Assembly (NCBI RefSeq): GCF_000612545.2
Contig: NZ_CP097800.1
Location: 6,106,501 to 6,170,500 of the forward strand
Length of the DNA: 64,000 bases
From: Streptomyces sp. PCS3-D2
GTDB lineage: Bacteria; Actinomycetota; Actinomycetes; Streptomycetales; Streptomycetaceae
Reading direction: 5' to 3'
Position numbers and translations under genes: made by a program. Of this stretch, positions 7,885-16,528 are shown in pieces (positions within the stretch are counted from its first letter, which is position 1; every line of letters begins with the position of its first letter). The notes beneath the pieces were generated by a model that saw only the letters and a list, made by a program, of their open reading frames with translations, searched no databases and was not told the DNA's origin.

Positions 7885-7890
7885 TAGCGT
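7885..7890 (+). promoter_or_regulatory. -10 element for a leaderless transcript
   Basis: TAGCGT ends 7 nt before ATG 7898, and no Shine-Dalgarno-like sequence lies between, as expected when transcription starts at the A of the start codon. Confidence 0.45.
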
Positions 7891-7897
7891 CTGCTCT

Positions 7898-8560
7898 ATG
7901 TCTGATGCCGCTCTGCCCACTGTTGCCGAGGTCCGCGCCGCCGCCGAGGCGGTCAAGGCCGCGCTCGACCGCCACCTCGCCGCGGTCGAGCGCAGGATCG
8001 GGGACGAGGATCCGGACGTCTACGCCGCCTTCAACGAACTCGCCGCCGCCGCCGAGGAGTACGACGAACTCCTCTACGACCGCTACGACGAGGTCACGCC
8101 CTTCGAGATCCCGACGCCCGAGGACGGCGTCCCGTACACCGGCCCCGCCGAACCCGCCGCCTTCAGCGTGCTCATCCGCCGCGACTACGCCGTCGTCGAA
8201 CCGGCGCGCATGATCGCCCAGGCCGAGCGCGTCGCCGCGCACGACCGGGACGCCGACTTCGTCCGCGACGGCGGCACCGCCGACGCCCTCGGTGTGATCT
8301 TCGGGGAGTACGAACCGGACGAGATCGCCTCCCGCTCCAAGGACTTCGGGTTGGAGGAGGGCGACTCCACGCTCTGGATCGCCGCCTCGGAGGACATGGC
8401 GGAACCGGGGGAGTGGCTGGGCTCGCCCTTCGGGCACATCGACCCGCAGGACGTCCTGCACCGGTTCGACGTCAGCTCCGTCTTCGACGAGGAGGTGGAC
8501 GGGTTCGAGGACGCCGAAGGCGAGGGCGAGACCGCCCGGCCCGGCCTGGCTCCCGCCTGA
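7898..8560 (+). CDS. Conserved acidic cytoplasmic protein of unknown function
   Basis: 220 residues, strongly acidic, with alpha-helical heptad-like sequence in the first 60 residues (VAEVRAAAEAVKAALDRHL) and many Tyr/Asp/Glu around DEYDELLYDRYDEVTPFE. No signal peptide, membrane helix or catalytic motif. I recognise it only as a protein common in streptomycetes. Its C-terminal 25 residues (DGFEDAEGEGETARPG) look disordered. Start at ATG 7898 is supported by the family-like N-terminus and by a -10 box 7 nt upstream; the GTG/ATG options further upstream would run through the promoter. Followed by a strong bidirectional terminator. Confidence 0.7.
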   Translation: MSDAALPTVAEVRAAAEAVKAALDRHLAAVERRIGDEDPDVYAAFNELAAAAEEYDELLYDRYDEVTPFEIPTPEDGVPYTGPAEPAAFSVLIRRDYAVVEPARMIAQAERVAAHDRDADFVRDGGTADALGVIFGEYEPDEIASRSKDFGLEEGDSTLWIAASEDMAEPGEWLGSPFGHIDPQDVLHRFDVSSVFDEEVDGFEDAEGEGETARPGLAPA

Positions 8561-8593
8561 CCTCCGGGACCGCGCTCCGGGCGCGGGCCGCCA

Positions 8594-8627
8594 CCGTGTC
8601 CTCCCGCCCCGGGGCGGGAGGACACGG
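8594..8627. terminator. Bidirectional terminator, perfect 34-bp palindrome
   Basis: 17-bp arms with no spacer (CCGTGTCCTCCCGCCCC and its complement) between two convergent genes. The stop codon of the minus-strand gene is 5 nt away. Confidence 0.8.
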
Positions 8628-8631
8628 CCGA

Positions 8632-10932
8632 CTACTGCTCCGCGTGCTCGCCCGCCGCTGCGAGGGCCTTCAGCAGACCCGCCAGCCGCGTCGTGCGCGG
8701 CTTGGGCAGCACCTCGGCGACCGCGCGCGGCAGTGCCTGGTCGACGCCGTGCACCACCGACAGGTGCCGCTCGGCCCGACCGAACGCCGTGTAGACCCAG
8801 TCCCGCGACAGCGCCTGCGCCGCGTCACCCGGCAGCACCACGACCACGGCGGGCCAGCGCGCGCCGACCGCCTGATGTGCCGTCACCGCCCAGCCGTGCC
8901 GCACCTGGGACTCGACGAGCTCCTTGGGTACCACGATCGGCGCGCCCGCACGGTCCAGGTGCAGCCCCTGGGCGTCGGCCGACACCACACGGGCCGGGAG
9001 GGCCCGGCCGGGGGACGGCACGTGGACCACGCGGTCGCCGGGGTCGAAGCCGCCGAACCGGCCCGGGCCGGGATTGAGGCGCTCCTTGAGCGCGGCGTTC
9101 AACGCCCGGGTCCCGGCGGAGCCGCCGTGCCCGGGAACGATCACCTGGACGCCGTCCGCCGGGATCCCGAAGGCCCGCGGCACCGACTCGGCCACGAGCT
9201 GCACCGCGCGGTGCACCGCCTCCCCGGCGTCCCGCACGGGGACGATGACGACCTCCTTGCCAGGCGCCTCCACCTGGTTCAGCTCCCCGATCCCCACGCC
9301 GGAGACGAGCTCTCCGAGGGGACCCGGATCCGGCGTGCGGGAGACCAGCTGCGGGCAGGTACGCGCAGCCAGCAGATCGGCGAACACCCGCCCCGCCCCC
9401 GCGGAGCCGAGCACTCCGGGGTCTCCGGACAGGACCAGCCGGGCTCCGTCCGGAACGCCCTCGACCAGCGCGGCCGCCGCCTCCACGTCCAGCTGTGGCG
9501 CGTCCAGCACGACCAGCAGGTCCACCGGGAACTGTCCGTCCGCGTCCCGTCCGGGCCCCTCCAGGCCGGACAGCAGGCCGGCCACGGTCACCGAGTCCGG
9601 GCCGCCGGGCGCGTGCGCGGCCACGCAGACCCGCAGACCCAGCCCGCGGGCCGCCGCGGCCAGCGCGAGGGGCTCGGCCCGGGCCGCCTCACCACCCGTG
9701 TGGGTGACCAGGGCGTGGCCCGCGACCGCGCGGATCAGCTCGCCGGAAGACCGGTCCGGCGCCGCCGCGGCGGCCTGCTCCCAGTCCGCCGGGCCGCCGA
9801 AGGTGCCGGACAGCCGGGCCAGGCCGTCGGCCAGGCTCTCCTCGGCCATCGCGGCGCCCTCCAGGCCCACGAGGATCCGTACCGGCTGCTCCTCGCCCTC
9901 CTCCGTCGGCGGGCCGAGGGGCTCGTGGAAAACCAGCACCGAGGCCTCCGCGACGGCCCGCTCCAGCGCCTCGGCCGGGTCCGGCACGCCGTACTGGGCC
10001 AGAGCCTTCTCCAGGACCGGGGCCTCCAGCGCGGTGTGCCCCTTCAGGCCCGCCTGCTCCAGCAGCCAGCCCACCAGGACCCCCGTGCGGCGCTCGTCCC
10101 CGGGACCGGCCCCGTCGCCCAGCAGCGTGCGGGCGAAGCAGTCGGCCTGCGTCGGCCGTACGGCGGGGACCGCCAGCAGCCGCCACGGGTTCTCCGCGAG
10201 CTCCTGCGCCGCCGCGTCGCCCAGGGCTGCCGCCACGGGGGCGGCCAGCGACTCGGGAGCGCCACCGCGGGCCAGGACCGCGCGCACCGCCTCGACTACG
10301 TCGGCGGCGGGTACGGAGGCCGGCGCCGGCGCCGGAGCGGCCGGGCGCGGGGACGGGGGCACCGGGGCCGCCTTGCGGGGTGCGCTCGGCGCCTCGTCGA
10401 AGTACGCGGGGGCGGGCTTCTCGCCGCTCTCCACGGCCCGTACGGCGGCCAGCAGGTCGGCGGCCTTCCCGCTGAGCTTCGCGCCGGCCTCTACGGGGCG
10501 CTCCCGCTCGGCCTTGCGCCGGGCGATGCGCTCCCGCTCGATCTTCTGCGCGGCCAGTTCCGCCTGGGCCTCGCTGAGCCCGCCGCCCGCGGCGGGCTCA
10601 GCGGTGTCGTCGGCCGTCGCGGGCGCCTCCGGCCCGGGGGTCGCGGTGGGCCCCGCGGGGCTTCCCCCCACCCCGTCGCTGCCCGCCCCCGAGGGCTCCG
10701 CCGCCGGGCCACCGCCACCGGCCGGGCCGTCCGCCGGCGGCTCCGCCCCCTGGCCGTCCTCGCCGTGCGGTGCGGCAGTCCCGGCCGGCTCGTCCGAGCC
10801 GGCGCGGGCTTCGTCCGTACCGGCTTCGTCCGTACCGGCTTCATCCGTTCCGGTCTCGCCCTGCGGTGCGGCGGGGCCGGCCGGGTCGTCCGCGGCAGCG
10901 GTGGCGGGATCGGCCTGACGGTCCGTACTCAC
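8632..10932 (-). CDS. RecD2-like helicase-fold protein with degenerate ATPase motifs
   Basis: 766 residues. Residues 1 to about 190 are a low-complexity acidic Pro/Ala-rich tail. Next comes a RecD2-type helix-hairpin-helix region containing NPWRLLAVP, then a RecA-like fold. Homologous positions can be followed: motif III as SGDPGVLGSAGAGRVF (family form GDxxQLPSVGPGxVL) and motif VI as YTAFGRAERHL (family YTAxTRA). But the Walker A position reads VTHTGGEAARAE with no GKT, and Walker B reads VVLDAPQLD instead of DEAS. It is therefore unlikely to hydrolyse ATP in the RecD2 way. GTG start overlaps the stop of the upstream aldo/keto reductase by 4 nt (GTGA), so the two are translationally coupled. 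Confidence 0.75.
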   Translation of the reverse strand: MSTDRQADPATAAADDPAGPAAPQGETGTDEAGTDEAGTDEARAGSDEPAGTAAPHGEDGQGAEPPADGPAGGGGPAAEPSGAGSDGVGGSPAGPTATPGPEAPATADDTAEPAAGGGLSEAQAELAAQKIERERIARRKAERERPVEAGAKLSGKAADLLAAVRAVESGEKPAPAYFDEAPSAPRKAAPVPPSPRPAAPAPAPASVPAADVVEAVRAVLARGGAPESLAAPVAAALGDAAAQELAENPWRLLAVPAVRPTQADCFARTLLGDGAGPGDERRTGVLVGWLLEQAGLKGHTALEAPVLEKALAQYGVPDPAEALERAVAEASVLVFHEPLGPPTEEGEEQPVRILVGLEGAAMAEESLADGLARLSGTFGGPADWEQAAAAAPDRSSGELIRAVAGHALVTHTGGEAARAEPLALAAAARGLGLRVCVAAHAPGGPDSVTVAGLLSGLEGPGRDADGQFPVDLLVVLDAPQLDVEAAAALVEGVPDGARLVLSGDPGVLGSAGAGRVFADLLAARTCPQLVSRTPDPGPLGELVSGVGIGELNQVEAPGKEVVIVPVRDAGEAVHRAVQLVAESVPRAFGIPADGVQVIVPGHGGSAGTRALNAALKERLNPGPGRFGGFDPGDRVVHVPSPGRALPARVVSADAQGLHLDRAGAPIVVPKELVESQVRHGWAVTAHQAVGARWPAVVVVLPGDAAQALSRDWVYTAFGRAERHLSVVHGVDQALPRAVAEVLPKPRTTRLAGLLKALAAAGEHAEQ

Positions 10933-11912
10933 AGCGTGCTCCAGTCCTGATCGGGATAGCGGTGCTCCGGCGCCGACACGTCGTCCAGCGCCCGGCGGAT
11001 CTCCTCCGGAAGACTAAGCGCCTCCACCGACAGAGCCGCCGCGAGCTGCGCCGACGTGCGCGCGCCGACGATCGGCGCGACCACCCCCGGCCGGTCCCGG
11101 ACCCATGCCAGGGCCACCTGGAGCGGGGTCACGGCCAGACCCTGCGCCGCCGTCACCACCGCGTCCACGATCCGGCCCGCCGCATCGTCCAGGTACGGCT
11201 CCACCAGCGCGGCCAGGGACGGCGAGGCGCCCCGGGAGTCGGCCGGCGTACCGTCCCGGTACTTGCCCGTCAGCACTCCGCGGCCCAGCGGGGAGGAGGG
11301 CAGCAGGCCGACCCCCAGGTCCAGGGCCGCGGGCAGCACCTCCCGCTCGATCCCGCGCTGCAGCAGGGAGTACTCCATCTGCGTCGCGGCGATCCGGGTG
11401 CGCACCCCGGGCGCCGCGAGCTGCCAAGTCGCCGCCTTCGCCAACTGCCAGCCGCAGAAGCCGGCCACTCCCGCGTACCGGGCCCGGCCGCTGCTCACCG
11501 CCAGGTCCAGGGCTTGCAGGGTCTCCTCCAGCGGTGTCGCCGGATCGAAGGCGTGCACCTGCCACAGGTCGACGTAGTCGGTGCCCAGCCGGTCCAGCGA
11601 ATCGTCCAAGGCGGCGAGCAGACGGCCCCGCGAGCCGTCGAAGCGCCGGTCCGGGTCCGGCACGCTGCCCGCCTTGGTCGCGATCACCAGGTCCCGGCGC
11701 GGGACGAGCCCGCCCACCAGCCGCCCGAGGAGGTACTCGGCCTCCCCGCCGCCGTACACGTCGGCGGTGTCGACCAGGGTGCCGCCGGCCTCCCAGAAGG
11801 TCTTCACCTGTTCGGCGGCGGCTTCCTCGCCGGTGTCGCGGCCCCAGGTGAGGGTGCCGAGGCCGATCCGGGAGACGCGCAGTCCGGTGCGGCCGAGATG
11901 CCTCTGCTCCAT
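10929..11912 (-). CDS. Aldo/keto reductase
   Basis: 327 residues from ATG 11912 (MEQRHLGRTGLRVSRIGLG), the canonical start of this family; a 12-residue upstream extension (MLHVSAPVVSAL) is not family-like. The (beta/alpha)8 barrel carries the catalytic Asp and Tyr in DTADVYGGGEAE, Lys in IATKAG and His in WQVHAFD, forming the D-Y-K-H tetrad, and a late G-A-R-T-S-A-Q motif for NADPH phosphate binding. It is a cytosolic NADPH-dependent carbonyl reductase, substrate unknown. Its stop overlaps the start of the RecD2-like gene, an odd pairing that is probably coupling rather than shared function. Confidence 0.9.
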   Translation of the reverse strand: MEQRHLGRTGLRVSRIGLGTLTWGRDTGEEAAAEQVKTFWEAGGTLVDTADVYGGGEAEYLLGRLVGGLVPRRDLVIATKAGSVPDPDRRFDGSRGRLLAALDDSLDRLGTDYVDLWQVHAFDPATPLEETLQALDLAVSSGRARYAGVAGFCGWQLAKAATWQLAAPGVRTRIAATQMEYSLLQRGIEREVLPAALDLGVGLLPSSPLGRGVLTGKYRDGTPADSRGASPSLAALVEPYLDDAAGRIVDAVVTAAQGLAVTPLQVALAWVRDRPGVVAPIVGARTSAQLAAALSVEALSLPEEIRRALDDVSAPEHRYPDQDWSTL

Positions 11913-12013
11913 GAGCGCTGAGACTACTGGGGCGCTGACGTGGAGCACTCGGGCGCGCTACAGTCCCCGCACATCAACGTTACTGATCGGTACACCGGTA
12001 AGGGGACGACAAC

Positions 12014-13063
12014 ATGCGGCTCGGCATCAATCTCGGTTACTGGGGCGCCGGCATGGACGCCGACAACCTCGCCGTCGCCCAGGAGGCCGACCGCCTCGGC
12101 TACGACGTCTGCTGGGCGGCGGAGGCCTACGGCTCGGACGCCCCGACCGTCCTCGCCTGGGTCGCCGCCCAGACCGAGCGCATCGACGTCGGCTCGGCGA
12201 TCCTGCAGATCCCCGCCCGGCAGCCGGCCATGACCGCGATGACCGCGGCCACCCTCGACTCGCTCACCAAGGGCCGCTTCCGGCTCGGCCTCGGCGTCTC
12301 CGGCCCCCAGGTTTCGGAGGGCTGGTACGGCGTCAAGTTCGACAAGCCGCTCGCCCGCACCCGCGAGTACGTGGAGATCGTGCGCAAGGCCATGTCGCGC
12401 GAGCGGCTGAGCTACGAGGGCGAGCACTGGACCCTGCCGCTGCCGGGCGGCCCGGGCAAGCCGATCAAGCTGACCGTGCACCCCGAGCGCGAGCACATCC
12501 CGCTCTACATCGCCGCCATCGGGCCGAAGAACCTGCAGCAGACCGGCGAGATCGCCGACGGCGCCCTGCTGATCTTCCCGGCCGCCGAGCACCTGGAGGC
12601 CACCGCGCTCACCCACATCCGGGCGGGCCGCGAGAAGGCCGGGCTGACGATGGACGGCTTCGACGTCTGCCCGACCGTGCCGCTGGCGCTCGGCGACGAC
12701 GTGACCGCCCTCGCCGACATGTTCCGGCCGTACACCGCCCTGTACGTGGGCGGTATGGGCAGTCGGAAGCAGAACTTCTACAACCAGCTGGCCCAGCGCA
12801 TGGGCTACGAGAAGGAGGCCGCCGAGATCCAGGACAAGTACCTGGCCGGCGACAAGAACGGCGCGGCCGAGGCCGTCCCCCACTCGCTGATCGACTCCAC
12901 CACGTTGCTCGGCCCGGTCGAGCGGATCGCCGACGGGATGCGGGCCTACGCCGAGGCCGGGGTCACCACCCTCACGCTGGCACCGGCCGGCTTCACCCTG
13001 GACGAGCGGATCGCCGCCCTGCGCGCCGGTACCGAGGCCATGGAGCGCGCAGGCCTGGCCTGA
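12014..13063 (+). CDS. LLM-class F420-dependent oxidoreductase
   Basis: 349 residues, MRLGINLGYWG at the start and ADRLGYDVCWAAEAYGSDA, typical of luciferase-like monooxygenase-fold proteins. The actinobacterial F420 subgroup is suggested by SDAPTVLAWVAAQTERIDVG and FRLGLGVSGPQVSEGWYG. It would use coenzyme F420 (or FMN) as hydride carrier in the cytoplasm; the substrate cannot be told. A ribosome site AAGGGGACGACAAC precedes ATG 12014. It is divergent from the aldo/keto reductase with 101 bp between starts, a region holding a TACAGT box at 11959 as a possible -10. Confidence 0.88.
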   Translation: MRLGINLGYWGAGMDADNLAVAQEADRLGYDVCWAAEAYGSDAPTVLAWVAAQTERIDVGSAILQIPARQPAMTAMTAATLDSLTKGRFRLGLGVSGPQVSEGWYGVKFDKPLARTREYVEIVRKAMSRERLSYEGEHWTLPLPGGPGKPIKLTVHPEREHIPLYIAAIGPKNLQQTGEIADGALLIFPAAEHLEATALTHIRAGREKAGLTMDGFDVCPTVPLALGDDVTALADMFRPYTALYVGGMGSRKQNFYNQLAQRMGYEKEAAEIQDKYLAGDKNGAAEAVPHSLIDSTTLLGPVERIADGMRAYAEAGVTTLTLAPAGFTLDERIAALRAGTEAMERAGLA

Positions 13064-13257
13064 GCCGGCTGCCGCCGGAAAGTCCTGCGGCCGTGGTGGG
13101 GGCTCGGGGGGTCTTCCCCGCCACGGCCGACACACCCCACAACGGGCCGGACGCCCGCGGGGTTACGCACACCGGCCCGGGCGGGAGGTTCGTTCATTCG
13201 GGCGAGTCGTGCCACCTCTCGGTTGCCCGGCCCGTGGACCGGCGTTTGACTCGTTGC

Positions 13258-14046
13258 ATGCTCTCTGCCCGCAGCCTGTTCCAGGAGATCGTCGACAACG
13301 ACGACTCCTTCCAGCTGTTCTGCTCCATCGCCGCCAGCGGGGAAGCCCAGGGCGGCTGGGAGAACGCCCGCATCGCGGCCCTGGTGCCGGACTCCATGCG
13401 CGACCTCGCCCCCAAGATCACCCGGCACGGCGCCGACGAGGACAAGCACGGCCGGATCTTCCACGCCCTGCTCCGCAAACGGGGCCTGGAAGCCGTCCCC
13501 GTCCCGCCGGAGACCGACTACACGATGCTGCTGGAGCGCCGCGGGATCGGCCTGGCCCACGACAAACTGCGTCGCCAGCAGGCGCTGAGCGACGAGGACA
13601 TCGTCGTCTACCTCGCGCACAGCCGGGTCACCGAACAGCGCGCCGCCGACCAGATGGACATGCTGGTCAAGTACTTCGGCGACCACCCCGTCGTGGGCAA
13701 GGCCATCCACATGATCAGCAACGACGAGGACAACCACCTCGCCTACTGCCACGAGGAACTGCTGCGGCTGGCCCGCGCCGGCCACGGCCGGACCATCCAG
13801 CGGGTGCTGCGCGAGAGCGCGCTCGCCGAGATCTCCGTCTACCGCGACGTGAGCCTCGCGGTGATGGACCACATGGGACGGCTGCTGCACTGGCCCGCGC
13901 CGAAGGCGGCCCTGCTGGCCGCCGGCATCCGCGCGATGTACGCATACGAGCGCTTCAGCGGCTGGCACCGGATGGTCGACCTGCGGATGCCCGAGCGTCG
14001 TGACGCCCTCGGGGGCGGGCCCGCCACCAGCCCCGAGTACGCCTAG
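13258..14046 (+). CDS. Ferritin-like domain protein
   Basis: 262 residues, mostly helical. Glu/His pairs with diiron spacing can be seen: HGADEDKHGRIFHALL in the first half and ISNDEDNHLAYCHEELL in the second, with an RVTEQRAADQM helix between them. This matches a ferritin-like four-helix bundle binding two metal ions. No signal peptide. Possible roles are oxygen-dependent oxidation or metal handling, not predictable from sequence. The start at ATG 13258 has no good ribosome site. 194 bp separate it from the oxidoreductase, so it probably has its own promoter. Confidence 0.75.
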   Translation: MLSARSLFQEIVDNDDSFQLFCSIAASGEAQGGWENARIAALVPDSMRDLAPKITRHGADEDKHGRIFHALLRKRGLEAVPVPPETDYTMLLERRGIGLAHDKLRRQQALSDEDIVVYLAHSRVTEQRAADQMDMLVKYFGDHPVVGKAIHMISNDEDNHLAYCHEELLRLARAGHGRTIQRVLRESALAEISVYRDVSLAVMDHMGRLLHWPAPKAALLAAGIRAMYAYERFSGWHRMVDLRMPERRDALGGGPATSPEYA

Positions 14047-14092
14047 CTCGATCTTTGACCTGTGCGGCCACGACGGGTGCCGTCCGTCCGGC

Positions 14093-15085
14093 CTACAGCC
14101 AGCCCCGGCGCCGGAACATCCGGTGCAGGCCCAGGCAGGCGCCCGCCATGAGGGCCAGCACCGCCGGATAGCCCCACCACTGGCGCAGCTCGGGCATGTG
14201 GGCGAAGTTCATCCCGTAGATCCCGGCGACCATCGTCGGGACGGCCGCGATCGCCGCCCAGGCCGAGATCTTCCGCACGTCGTCGTTCTGCCGCAGACCC
14301 GTCTGGGCGAGGTGCGCGGCCAGCGCGTCCGACAGCAGCCGGTCCAGGCCCTCGATGTACTCGCTCGCCTTGGTGAGGTGGTCGGCGACGTCGCGGAAGA
14401 ACGGCCGGGCGTGTTCGTGGACGAAGGGCACCTCGCCGAAGGCCAGCCGTTCCATCGGCGCCAGCAGCGGGTTCGTCGCCCGCCGGAACTCCAGCACCTG
14501 CCGCTTGAAACCGTAGATCCGGGCGGCCGTGTTCCTGGTGTCCGGGGCGTTCGGGGTGAAGACCTCAGCCTCCAGCTCCTCCAGGTCCGACTGGAGTTCG
14601 GCCGCCACCTCGATGTAGTGGTCCACCACCGCGTCGGCGACCGCGTACAGCACGGCCGTCGGGCCGTGCCGCAGTACGTCCGGCTCATGCTCCAGCCGGT
14701 GGCGCACGGCGGTCAGCGGGGCCCCCTCGCCGTGCCGGACCGTGACGACGAAGCAGTCGCCGATGAACAGCATCAGTTCGCCCGCGGACACGGTGTCGGT
14801 CGCCTCGTCGTACAGCACCGGCTTCAGCACCACGAACAGCGAGTCGTCGTACACCTCCAGCTTGGGGCGCTGGTGGGCCTTGAGGGCGTCCTCCACCGCC
14901 AGCGGGTGCAGGCCGAACTCCCGGCGGACGTGATCGAACTCCGCTTCCGTCGGCTCGTACGTGCCGATCCACAGGAAGGCGTCACCGCTCGTCCGGGCTT
15001 GGTCCAGAGCGTCCGAGAAGTCCTGGGGACCCTCGGCGCGGCGACCGTCCCGGTAGATCGCGCAGTCGACAATCACGCCGAACAT
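14093..15085 (-). CDS. corA: CorA family magnesium/divalent cation transporter
   Basis: 330 residues from ATG 15085 (MFGVIVDCAIYRDG) with GGGGGAGA just before it. Family layout is clear: an N-terminal alpha/beta cytoplasmic funnel domain, a long coiled stalk helix (KASEYIEGLDRLLSDALAAHLAQ), then TM1 ending in the pore signature YGMNFAHMPEL, TM2, and a basic C-terminus HRMFRRRGWL. CorA pentamers mediate Mg2+ (also Co2+/Ni2+) influx across the membrane. The gene is divergent from the histidine phosphatase gene; start codons are 55 bp apart, so promoters overlap. In-frame upstream codons exist but overlap the neighbour's promoter. Confidence 0.93.
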   Translation of the reverse strand: MFGVIVDCAIYRDGRRAEGPQDFSDALDQARTSGDAFLWIGTYEPTEAEFDHVRREFGLHPLAVEDALKAHQRPKLEVYDDSLFVVLKPVLYDEATDTVSAGELMLFIGDCFVVTVRHGEGAPLTAVRHRLEHEPDVLRHGPTAVLYAVADAVVDHYIEVAAELQSDLEELEAEVFTPNAPDTRNTAARIYGFKRQVLEFRRATNPLLAPMERLAFGEVPFVHEHARPFFRDVADHLTKASEYIEGLDRLLSDALAAHLAQTGLRQNDDVRKISAWAAIAAVPTMVAGIYGMNFAHMPELRQWWGYPAVLALMAGACLGLHRMFRRRGWL

Positions 15086-15127
15086 TCTCCCCCGCCGCCG
15101 ACGGGCCCGCACCCCTCCGGCAGCGCC

Positions 15128-15133
15128 TACGCT
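15128..15133 (+). promoter_or_regulatory. -10 element for a leaderless transcript
   Basis: TACGCT ends 7 nt before ATG 15141; there is no ribosome binding site between them. Confidence 0.5.
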
Positions 15134-15140
15134 GGCCCCC

Positions 15141-15860
15141 ATGGCCACGCTGATCCTCGTACGACACGGGCGGTCCACCGCCAACACCGCAGGGCTGCTC
15201 GCCGGGTGGACTCCCGGCGTGGCCCTCGACGAGCGGGGCGCCGAGCAGGCAGCCGCGCTCCCCGGACGGTTGGCGGGCGTGCCCCTCGCCGCCGCCGTCA
15301 CCAGCCCGCTGCAGCGCTGCCGGGAGACCCTGGCACCCCTGCTGGCCGCCCGGCCCGAGCTGGAACTCCACACCGACGAGCGGATCGGCGAGTGCCACTA
15401 CGGCGACTGGTCCGGACGCAAACTCTCGGAACTCTCCGAGGAACCGCTGATGAAGATCGTGCAACAGCACCCTTCGGCGGCCGCCTTCCCCGGCGGGGAG
15501 TCCATGCGGGCCATGCAGGCGCGCGCCGTGGACGCCGTACGGGAGTGGAACGCCCGGATCGAGGAGCGGGAGGGCGGTGACGCCGTCTTCCTGATGTGCT
15601 CGCACGGCGACATCATCAAGTCCCTCGTCGCGGACGCCCTGGGCATGCACCTGGACCTCTTCCAGCGCATCCACGTCGATCCCTGCTCGGTGACGGCGAT
15701 CCGCTACACGCCGACCCGCCCGTTCGTGTTCCGGCTCGGCGACACCGGGGACCTCGGCTCCCTCGTGCGGCGACCGGCCGCACCGGAACCGGTCGCCTCC
15801 GACAAGGACGCCGAAGACTCCGGGAACGCCGTCGTGGGGGGCGGCGCGGGCGCGGCGTGA
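15141..15860 (+). CDS. Histidine phosphatase, MSMEG_4193 family
   Basis: 239 residues. LVRHGRSTANTAG carries the phosphohistidine RHG motif at the N-terminus, TSPLQRCRET the second Arg and CSHGDIIKSLVADALG the second His, as in phosphoglycerate-mutase-like phosphatases. Only the last 35 residues (PEPVASDKDAEDSG) look disordered. Together with DUF3090 and the SCO1664-type gene that follow, it forms an actinobacterial gene set found beside mshC. The substrate is unknown; by position it may act on a phosphorylated metabolite related to mycothiol or inositol, which is inference. The DUF3090 start is about 78 bp downstream, so the genes are probably cotranscribed. Confidence 0.88.
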   Translation: MATLILVRHGRSTANTAGLLAGWTPGVALDERGAEQAAALPGRLAGVPLAAAVTSPLQRCRETLAPLLAARPELELHTDERIGECHYGDWSGRKLSELSEEPLMKIVQQHPSAAAFPGGESMRAMQARAVDAVREWNARIEEREGGDAVFLMCSHGDIIKSLVADALGMHLDLFQRIHVDPCSVTAIRYTPTRPFVFRLGDTGDLGSLVRRPAAPEPVASDKDAEDSGNAVVGGGAGAA

Positions 15861-15937
15861 TCGCCCGGCGCAGTAGGGTGGACGGGCTCACACAAGGGCG
15901 CATACCCGCCCCCGCCGCCGAGACTTGGAGACTGGAC

Positions 15938-16528
15938 GTGCCCCGTCAGGTGTTCCTCTACGACCCGCCGGACCGCTTCGTGGCCGGCACGGTCGGCTTG
16001 CCGGGACGCCGTACGTTCTTCCTGCAGGCCTCCTCCGGCCCCCGCGTCACCAGTGTCTCCCTGGAGAAGACCCAGGTCGCCGCACTGGCCGAGCGGATGG
16101 ACGAGCTGCTGGACGAGGTCGTGCGGCGCACCGGCGGAAACGCCCCGGTCCCGGCCATGGCCCCCGCGGAGGCCGCCGACACCGCCCCGCTGGACGTCCC
16201 CGTCGAGGAGGAGTTCCGCGTCGGCACCATGGCCCTGGCCTGGGACGGCGAGGAGCAGCGGATGATCGTCGAGGCCCAGGCCCTGGTGGAGCTCGACGCC
16301 GAGTCCGACGAGGACCTCGCCGAGGCGGAGGAGCGGCTGCTCCAGGACGAGGAGAACGGCCCGCCGATGCTGCGGGTCCGCCTCACCGGCGCCCAGGCCC
16401 GCGCCTTCGCCAAACGCGCCCTGGACGTGGTCAACGCCGGCCGCCCGCCGTGTCCGCTGTGCAGTCTGCCGCTGGACCCGGAGGGGCACGTGTGCCCGCG
16501 CCAGAACGGCTACCGGCGCCAGGCGTGA
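15938..16528 (+). CDS. DUF3090 family protein
   Basis: 196 residues from GTG 15938, with GGAG 7 nt before it. The N-terminus PRQVFLYDPPDRFVAGTVG is the hallmark of DUF3090. The C-terminal PPCPLCSLPLDPEGHVCPRQ (three Cys plus His) probably binds zinc. Between lies a beta-rich domain with AYDGEE-like acidic segments and helix LAEAEERLLQDEENG. Cytosolic, no known activity. Its stop overlaps the first possible start of the next gene (GTGA at 16525). The trio of this gene, the upstream histidine phosphatase and the downstream kinase-fold gene is conserved across actinobacteria and linked to mshC. Confidence 0.88.
   Translation: MPRQVFLYDPPDRFVAGTVGLPGRRTFFLQASSGPRVTSVSLEKTQVAALAERMDELLDEVVRRTGGNAPVPAMAPAEAADTAPLDVPVEEEFRVGTMALAWDGEEQRMIVEAQALVELDAESDEDLAEAEERLLQDEENGPPMLRVRLTGAQARAFAKRALDVVNAGRPPCPLCSLPLDPEGHVCPRQNGYRRQA

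Noticed and set aside
8413-10950. 845-codon plus-strand open frame over the RecD2-like gene
   Set aside because: Arg/Gly/Ala-rich shadow translation. The minus strand frame carries recognisable RecD2 homology and a coupled start.
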